Below, one piece after another: positions 23,682 to 28,703 of a DNA stretch of 28,703 nucleotides. The DNA lies in contig CAZTNW010000008.1 in the NCBI GenBank assembly GCA_964614945.1, positions 1 through 28,703 on the forward strand, written 5' to 3'. The position numbers and the translations under genes are program-made. Position 1 is the stretch's first letter. Every line of letters starts with the position of its first letter. The stretch comes from CAZTNW01 sp964614945 (GTDB taxonomy: Bacteria; Caldisericota; JANLFM01). The notes under the pieces were generated by a model. It saw only the letters and a program-made list of their open reading frames with translations, was not told the origin of the DNA and searched no databases.

Positions 23682-24470
23682 TTATAAGCATGCCGATACA
23701 ATCTTTTCCATCCCATTTTCTATCTGATTTCTTACCTCATATTCTACCGTCTCTATAAATTCTTCTATCTTTTTTTCCGGCATCGCTAACTTCTTTAATT
23801 GACTTCTGGTTAACATCTTAAACCAGCGTAATTCCTCGGTCATCCTGTTCAGGTTTTCTCTAAGCCTTTCCAGTTCTGCCTGATTCTCTTTTAATTGCCT
23901 TTGCTGATCCTGATTCTCATTGATAACCCTTTTAAATTCCGCTGTTAAAGTCTCAATATTATGATTCTTAATAGTTAATTGATCTTCCAGTTCTCTAATC
24001 CTTCTTTGACTCTTTTTATTCTCATTCTGCAGCTCTTCCATTCTCTGTTCTTCGTTCTTCGCTCTCTGTTCTATTTCTATCCTCATACTTTCTATCTCTT
24101 TGTTCCTTTCCCTAATTTCATCCGCCAGCCCTTTATTGATGGATTGCAAGGTATCTATTAACTGTATTGCAGATTCCTGATGCCTTTCAGAATTTTTTCT
24201 TACCCAATCTATTTCTTCCAGGTGATTATGCAGTAATTGGTGGCTCGTTTCCAGATCCTTTTCCAGCTGATTATTCACATATTCCAGATTACTTATTTGA
24301 GTTTTTAAGCTCGTGATGCGTTTACTGAATTCCAGGATAGTATCATTAAGGGTATTATTCTGAATTTTTAACGATTCAATCACCTTCCCATTTTCTCTTT
24401 CTCGGTAGGCTATCAATGCTAATAATAGCCCTATTAGCGATAGTAATACGATTATTGCTATTGATATCAT
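23682..24470 (-). CDS. Membrane-anchored coiled-coil protein
   Basis: A 262-aa protein with one N-terminal membrane helix (residues 3-20, SIAIIVLLSLIGLLLALI), then an almost unbroken coiled coil from about residue 25 to 215 rich in Glu, Lys, Gln and Asn. It ends with a short segment (LKKLAMPEKKIEEFIETVEY). It starts in an ATGA overlap with the Gam stop and so is read from the early operon. The topology (N-terminal anchor, long coiled coil) is that of an inner-membrane spanin or of a DNA/replication-complex tether, but spanins are usually shorter and placed with lysis genes. Family not recognised. Confidence 0.6.
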   Translation of the reverse strand: MISIAIIVLLSLIGLLLALIAYRERENGKVIESLKIQNNTLNDTILEFSKRITSLKTQISNLEYVNNQLEKDLETSHQLLHNHLEEIDWVRKNSERHQESAIQLIDTLQSINKGLADEIRERNKEIESMRIEIEQRAKNEEQRMEELQNENKKSQRRIRELEDQLTIKNHNIETLTAEFKRVINENQDQQRQLKENQAELERLRENLNRMTEELRWFKMLTRSQLKKLAMPEKKIEEFIETVEYEVRNQIENGMEKIVSACL

Positions 24471-24976
24471 TTCCCCTCCCCGGCTTTGGACAGCTCTTCA
24501 ATATACGGCTCAATGCTGATATTATCGGTTACCTTGAATTCGCACGCTACCTTCGCCAGTTCAATATCGCTCAATGTCTTCAGCATTTCCTTATTTGGCT
24601 CCTCTTTTATGATTATGTAATCACTCATCCCCAGCGCTTTGAGTGATTTAAGGCATACTTCTTTACTGATTACTCGCACTGCCTTGCTCACCCGGCAACT
24701 GATTGTCCCATAACTAAACTCCTTTGTCCGGCTCTGAACAAATTCATCTTTGTGCTCAAGCACAAAGCCCTCAATGTTCTTTGTTATCTTGTCCATTTCC
24801 TCCAATACCGGTGCCGCTATTACCTCGTGCTCTGCCGTTATTTTGTTGATTTTCTCGGTTAAACTGTTTTCCAGCTCTCTCTTTGCGATTGTGAGCTCTG
24901 CCAGCTGTTTTAGCGAGAGATTCACTTCTTCCCAATTCTTTAGGGTTGTCGTAGGTTTTTGTTCTTGCTTTTTCAT
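24467..24976 (-). CDS. gam: Gam-like host-nuclease inhibitor / DNA-end-binding protein
   Basis: A 169-aa protein resembling Mu Gam: an N-terminal helical coiled-coil stretch (LAELTIAKRELENSLTEKINKITAEHE), the central IEGFVLEHKDEFVQ...TKEFSYGTISCRVSKA strand region and the final ALGMSDYIIIKEEPNKEML part. Mu Gam is a Ku-like protein that binds double-stranded DNA ends and blocks host exonucleases. AAAGGAG precedes the ATG at 24976. Its first 206 bases are also read in another frame as the tail of the GemA-like gene. Confidence 0.8.
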   Translation of the reverse strand: MKKQEQKPTTTLKNWEEVNLSLKQLAELTIAKRELENSLTEKINKITAEHEVIAAPVLEEMDKITKNIEGFVLEHKDEFVQSRTKEFSYGTISCRVSKAVRVISKEVCLKSLKALGMSDYIIIKEEPNKEMLKTLSDIELAKVACEFKVTDNISIEPYIEELSKAGEGK

Positions 24977-25394
24977 TTTTTTGTTCTCCTTTATTTGGAT
25001 TTTCTTGTTGTTTTTTTACATAATTTTTTAGCATCGCTATTACTGAACGCTTCTCATCATCACTCAACGCATTCCAGTGAGATGCCGAACAATGTTTTAT
25101 CATCCACATTCTTAACCGGTAAAAATTCCAGCCCGCCTGCTTCATTAAACTCCACATATATCTGCCCTGCGCATCCAATTTCTCTATCCCGCATTCCCCA
25201 GGCTCTTTCTGATTCCGGATTATCTTCAGCAATTCTACCAATTCTCCGTAGCTCAGTTTCCTCAATGAATTGCCAAAACCCCAGCTCTCCATCAAATCGT
25301 GCAAAGTATCATAATCCCAGTTCCGCTCCTTAATTGCTGCCGCCATAATGGTGCTACGCATTATCTTCATCTGCTTCTCTGATACTGAACTCAT
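24771..25394 (-). CDS. GemA-like (Mu gp16 family) regulatory protein with overprinted tail
   Basis: The first about 130 of 207 residues match the GemA/gp16 pattern: SEKQMKIMRSTIMAAAIKE, a segment with LRKLSYGELVELLK, then AQGRYMWSLMKQAGWNFYRL and ASHWNALSDDEKRSVIAML. In Mu, GemA alters host gene expression and DNA topology. From residue 140 onward the frame runs inside the gam gene in another phase. This 68-residue tail is low-complexity and basic (many Lys, Arg, Asn, Gly), so it may be chance overprinting. The start overlaps the upstream stop (ATGA). Confidence 0.75.
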   Translation of the reverse strand: MSSVSEKQMKIMRSTIMAAAIKERNWDYDTLHDLMESWGFGNSLRKLSYGELVELLKIIRNQKEPGECGIEKLDAQGRYMWSLMKQAGWNFYRLRMWMIKHCSASHWNALSDDEKRSVIAMLKNYVKKQQENPNKGEQKNEKARTKTYDNPKELGRSESLAKTAGRAHNRKERAGKQFNRENQQNNGRARGNSGTGIGGNGQDNKEH

Positions 25395-25906
25395 TTTCCC
25401 CGCCTCACTTCACCATAAAAATACGGTAGTTCTGCCGGTAATCCCTTCCCAGTCTTGATATATCTACCTTCCCTCCGCCCTCTTCCTTTCGTTTTCTGCT
25501 CTGTTCCTACTTTCTTTATGCTACCCATATAAATTAATGTCCTGAAATACCGATCAAATGTAGTATTATTTAATCCCGTTCTTCTTCTTATTTCCTGCTT
25601 GGACAATATTTCATCTGCTCCCATTGCCTCTGTTATTTGTTCCAATTTTTCTCTTTTAGGCTTAAAATTATATTGCTTCTGATGCTTCGGTCGCTTAGGT
25701 GGATATGTTATAAATGTGATATCTTCCTCTCTTCTACCTTTCTGTATCATCCCGATTGATTTCTCTCCTTCCGCTCGCTTCAGTATTATCAATGACTTCT
25801 TCTTCTCTATCCCCGTCGCCATCACAAATTCCAGTAGAGTAAAGGGCTTCTTCGTTATCGTTAAAAATCTCGTTAGTATCTCTTTTTCTTGCGCTTGTCC
25901 CCTCAT
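25391..25906 (-). CDS. Double winged-helix DNA-binding protein
   Basis: A 171-aa basic protein joined by ATGA overlaps to both the MuB-like gene upstream and the GemA-like gene downstream. Residues about 5-65 (EILTRFLTITKKPFTLLEFV, then IILKRAEGEKSIGMIQKG) and about 85-150 (EILSKQEIRRRTGLNNTTFD, then YFRTLIYMGSIKKVG) each look like a winged helix, connected by a basic linker (KRPKHQKQYNFKPKREK). It probably regulates or assists early replication functions. No precise family recognised; the HTH calls are by eye. Confidence 0.6.
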   Translation of the reverse strand: MRGQAQEKEILTRFLTITKKPFTLLEFVMATGIEKKKSLIILKRAEGEKSIGMIQKGRREEDITFITYPPKRPKHQKQYNFKPKREKLEQITEAMGADEILSKQEIRRRTGLNNTTFDRYFRTLIYMGSIKKVGTEQKTKGRGRREGRYIKTGKGLPAELPYFYGEVRRGK

Positions 25907-26673
25907 TTTGCCTCTCCTATCGCTATTCTTCTCCCGGTCATTAGTTCTGTAGCTGTCCTACCATCCAGATTTTTTAGTCCATTCGCTCCTGCCAGCTCCT
26001 CATAAAACCTTATTTGCTTCACCACCTTTCTCGCATCTCCCTTCGCCTTTTCACTTATACCCTTTATCAGTTCCGAACTTAAACTTACTTCACATAAATC
26101 CCGCACCATTAATTTCACATCTTCTTTACTTAATGGCATAAATTCACAAAAATATACTACCCGATTATAATAATGCGCATTTAACTTGATTATCTTCTTC
26201 CTTAAATCCTGCATTCCAATTAATATCACTACCGCCGCACTGTTATCTACGATATCCCTCAGCATACCAACTATCTCCTCGTGCGGAAAATGGATTATAT
26301 TATCAACTTCATCTATAAATAACACCGGTATATGCTGAAGCGTCGTATTCTCATTCAATATGTCTAAACACCGATTAAATAGCGTCGCTCTGGAACCGTG
26401 CACCGCCGGATTTTCCCTCGGATAATACCTTAACATTAACAAATAGTTCAGTGAGGCTATAAAACTCTTCGCTGTATCCGCTTTCTTCGCCGAATAATAT
26501 ATGTAATTGTTCCTTATGCAGGTTCTTTGACTGAATTGCGTCTTACCTAAACCCGGTGCCCCATAAATCATCCCTAAACCCGGCTGATGCGCTATCGGTC
26601 TGTTCAGCAGATATTCCAGCGCTTCCTGCCCTGCTCTAATGTTCTCGGTCTCACTCAATATATGGTCTCTCAT
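25903..26673 (-). CDS. MuB-like transposition target-selection AAA ATPase
   Basis: A 256-aa AAA+ protein with Walker A GAPGLGKT (residues 38-45), Walker B VLFIDEVD (117-124) and a sensor-type strand AVVILIGMQDLRKK. The C-terminal helical lid (LSKEDVKLMVRDL, then GDARKVVKQIRFYEELA) is that of the MuB/IstB/TnsC group. It polymerises on DNA, selects the insertion target and stimulates the transposase. It follows the transposase by a 12-bp gap with a GGAGAG ribosome site. The N-terminal helix-turn-helix of E. coli Mu B is missing, making this a short form. Confidence 0.88.
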   Translation of the reverse strand: MRDHILSETENIRAGQEALEYLLNRPIAHQPGLGMIYGAPGLGKTQFSQRTCIRNNYIYYSAKKADTAKSFIASLNYLLMLRYYPRENPAVHGSRATLFNRCLDILNENTTLQHIPVLFIDEVDNIIHFPHEEIVGMLRDIVDNSAAVVILIGMQDLRKKIIKLNAHYYNRVVYFCEFMPLSKEDVKLMVRDLCEVSLSSELIKGISEKAKGDARKVVKQIRFYEELAGANGLKNLDGRTATELMTGRRIAIGEAK

Positions 26674-26685
26674 ATTTTCTCTCCT

Positions 26686-28701
26686 TTAGTTATCCAGCCC
26701 TAACTTTTTATAGATGTCCTCTATTGCCTCTTTTGCCTTATTTTCTTCCTTCTCTATTTTTTTGGGAAAATTCACTGCTTCCGGCAATTCTTCGTGGTCT
26801 TTGCTCAAAACCAGTGTCCTCCCATTCTGAATCATCTGCTGTATTAACTCATCATCTTTGAATAGCAATTTCTTTTGCTCTTCCGTTGCCCTCTTTATCC
26901 TTTTGGCTATGCTTCTCGTCTGCTTTATCCTGTTCGTCAGCTCCATCGCTGCCAGTTCGCCTCCAGGTCGCATCGTCGCTATCGGATCGGATAACCTCTG
27001 AGCTTCTGCCCGACATATAAATTCCCCATCATTCCTGAATACATACACCTGCCTATCATCCATCTGGTCATATCGCACTGTCACTTCCTGCCCAACATAA
27101 TTTACCATCTCCTCTGCCCAATAAACTATATTATTAACTTTCACCCCATTGTGGTCTAATTTCTTCACTTCCGTGCTGAGCATAAGCCAGAAAAACTCCT
27201 CTGCACTCTTCTTCTGCTCCGCTGGTATCCTTGATAATCCTTCCTGATATGCCTCCAGTGGTGTTTTCCCCTTCAGCCCACTATGCGGTTCTCTCCCATA
27301 TACTTCTATTATCCATTCATCTATCAGCAACTTTGCCTCCATCACTGTTAATGCCTCTCCCTTTTCTATCTTCTGCAAAAACTTCTCATTCCTGTTCATT
27401 CTTGCCGGCTTATTTCCCACTTTATTCCCACTATATTGCGGACTTAAACTCTCTATCCCCTCATCCAGAGTCCGATGCCATCTCTCTATTATTGCCTTAC
27501 TGGTGGAATTATAGGGTATCCCAAAACTAACTTGTTGAACTCCACACCGGTATAATGCCCCACATATTATCGTCTCCATTATCCGCTCTTCTTCTTCATA
27601 TTTATCTTTATCTATTTTGCTTGCTCTCGCACTGAATTCCTTGCTCCTGAATGCCTTCCCATTATCCAGCTTCACATATTTCGGACAATATCCGCTCGCT
27701 ATCAACGCATTCCGAAAACTACTCATTATCACCCTCTTATTCTCCGTAAAATCTATATCAAATCCTACCGGCATTCTCGCTGCCGCCTCAAACCAGGTCA
27801 CCAATGTCGGTCTCTCTGCCTTACCCGTCCACGGATTGATTACCGGAAAATTCAATTTGTGACCATCACTCAACCATAACTCACCAAATTCTACTAAACT
27901 CCAGTCCATCTCTTGCATCGGCAATACCTGTTCCCTCAAATACTTCTCTCCATACCGATTCAAAGCATATATCGCATAATTACTCTGCTTCCACGCTCCA
28001 AATGCCCGCTCTATCGTCCGATCACTACATAACATTTCCTTCCCTTGCTTCCGATTCCAGTAGTGCAGCAATCGTATCCCACTCCTTAATTTGCGCCCAC
28101 TACTACTCATCATATATCCGCAAATAAAATTTAGGTCGTCTACCGGAACTAAATGACCCCGCCTCGGATGATATTTCTCCGCTAATTGCAGATGATCCCT
28201 CCCTTCATACTTCTTCAACCAGTCATATACCGTCCGCTCGCTCAATTTCCCTTTCTTCTTGTATAAATTCTGATGCGTTATCCCATTATTATATAATTCC
28301 AATACTGCCCTGATTGCTGACCTTCGATCTTCACCCTCTGCTTCCATCTTTAATATGTCGTCGCAAAATAGCGCCTTAAGCGCTGCCTCCGTCTCCTTTT
28401 TCTTGTCTATTACCCCCATTTTCTCCCCCTCTCCTCCAGGCTGTACCTTCACTATTGTCATCTTCCGGGTAGTTATCGCTTTCCGTTCTCCTCTCCTTTC
28501 CCTCGGCTCTATGCCTTTTGCTCTCCGCCCTCTATCTTCATCTTCCCGTTTTATCGTTAGATATTGTTTTTTCACTTTTCCTACGGTTGCATTGGTTGCA
28601 TTGGTTGCATTGGTTGTTCTATCTGGTTGCTCATTCTGGTTGCTCAAAACAGGTTGCTCATTCTGGTTGCTCAAAACAGGTTGCTCATTCTGGTTGCTCA
28701 A
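26686..28701 (-). CDS. MuA-like DDE transposase
   Basis: The frame is 671 aa and reaches the window edge, so its true start is unresolved. One option is upstream; another is ATG 28419 (MGVIDKKKETEAAL, 577 aa), which has a GGAGGAG-GGGGAG ribosome-like stretch. Residues about 100-240 contain helix-turn-helix regions (GKLSERTVYDWLKKY; CSDRTIERAFGAWK) for end binding. The catalytic core has Asp 279 (LWLSDGHKL), Asp 346 (VKLDNGKAF) and Glu 406 (SKAIIERWHR). Residues about 515-575 form the beta-barrel of the Mu-type C-terminal domain (VGQEVTVRYDQMDDRQVYVF), followed by a charged tail. It makes the strand-transfer reactions of integration and replication. First gene of the early operon. Confidence 0.9.
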   Translation of the reverse strand: MSNQNEQPVLSNQNEQPVLSNQNEQPDRTTNATNATNATVGKVKKQYLTIKREDEDRGRRAKGIEPRERRGERKAITTRKMTIVKVQPGGEGEKMGVIDKKKETEAALKALFCDDILKMEAEGEDRRSAIRAVLELYNNGITHQNLYKKKGKLSERTVYDWLKKYEGRDHLQLAEKYHPRRGHLVPVDDLNFICGYMMSSSGRKLRSGIRLLHYWNRKQGKEMLCSDRTIERAFGAWKQSNYAIYALNRYGEKYLREQVLPMQEMDWSLVEFGELWLSDGHKLNFPVINPWTGKAERPTLVTWFEAAARMPVGFDIDFTENKRVIMSSFRNALIASGYCPKYVKLDNGKAFRSKEFSARASKIDKDKYEEEERIMETIICGALYRCGVQQVSFGIPYNSTSKAIIERWHRTLDEGIESLSPQYSGNKVGNKPARMNRNEKFLQKIEKGEALTVMEAKLLIDEWIIEVYGREPHSGLKGKTPLEAYQEGLSRIPAEQKKSAEEFFWLMLSTEVKKLDHNGVKVNNIVYWAEEMVNYVGQEVTVRYDQMDDRQVYVFRNDGEFICRAEAQRLSDPIATMRPGGELAAMELTNRIKQTRSIAKRIKRATEEQKKLLFKDDELIQQMIQNGRTLVLSKDHEELPEAVNFPKKIEKEENKAKEAIEDIYKKLGLDN

Positions 28702-28703
28702 AA
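28585..28703. repeat. Tandem GGTTGC-based repeats at the transposase 5' end
   Basis: On the plus strand a 27-bp unit made of two GGTTGCTC halves (13 + 14 bp) occurs at 28625-28651 and 28652-28678 and a third, cut by the window edge, from 28679. Next to it are three 9-bp GGTTGCATT copies (28585-28611) and one variant. In the transposase frame they encode SNQNEQPVL repeats and NAT repeats. All unit lengths are multiples of three. The array may continue beyond the window. Confidence 0.85.

Noticed and set aside
27231..27862. Plus-strand frames within the transposase gene
   Set aside because: They oppose the conserved catalytic core and have low-complexity Ser/Leu/Pro composition typical of antisense frames.

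Overview
The window appears to be one end of a bacterial chromosome segment (about 1-5060) followed by most of an integrated Mu-like transposable prophage (about 5060-28703, running off the right edge). The host looks like a member of Cloacimonadota (Candidatus Cloacimonas-like) or a relative. It is AT-rich, and a host gene encodes a secreted protein ending in the PNPFNP...FlgD-like sorting domain typical of that group and of other Fibrobacteres-Chlorobi-Bacteroidetes-type lineages. This taxonomic call is inference from protein style, not a database result.

Host part: the 3' end of a membrane protein (1-219), a large lipoprotein with a C-terminal membrane-linked domain (312-3200), a bidirectional terminator (3260-3290), and a secreted sorting-domain protein on the minus strand (4563-3313). 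The secreted gene has a good sigma70-type promoter at 4994-5021. The prophage boundary lies only about 40 bp beyond that promoter. It is marked by three copies of a roughly 20-bp motif (5091-5157) that look like transposase-binding sites of the phage right end.

Phage part, read in the direction of phage transcription (mostly minus strand, right to left): transposase (MuA-like), AAA ATPase target-selection protein (MuB-like), a two-winged-helix protein, GemA-like, Gam-like, a membrane-anchored coiled-coil protein, a zinc-ribbon protein, a MuF head-morphogenesis protein with a probable C-terminal nuclease-toxin domain, and an HK97 gp10-like protein. These are tightly packed with repeated ATGA overlaps. 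A block on the opposite strand (15064-21258) then carries endolysin, a small membrane protein, large terminase, a probable tail hub, a tail protein, a tail fibre and the portal. It converges on the MuF/gp10 operon at a bidirectional terminator (21492-21507) and diverges from the capsid/tail operon at a 308-bp regulatory region holding a palindrome plus direct half-sites. The last minus-strand block (14755-5227) encodes an XkdF-like protease, major capsid, connectors, two paralogous tail-tube-like proteins, an LLH-type holin, three accessory products (two with signal peptides), a small Ig-like protein, the two tail-assembly chaperone frames joined by a -1 slippery site, and the tape measure protein.

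Together the genes describe a phage that replicates by Mu-type transposition but builds a non-contractile (siphovirus) tail: a tube, G/GT chaperones and tape measure are present and no sheath is seen. The repressor, left attachment end and small terminase are not visible; the first two would be expected beyond the right edge. The points most worth a second look are the MuF-toxin fusion, the frameshift site, the split-strand layout with its candidate operator, the intrinsic terminator inside a reading frame at about 10.7 kb, and the in-frame repeat array at the transposase N-terminus.
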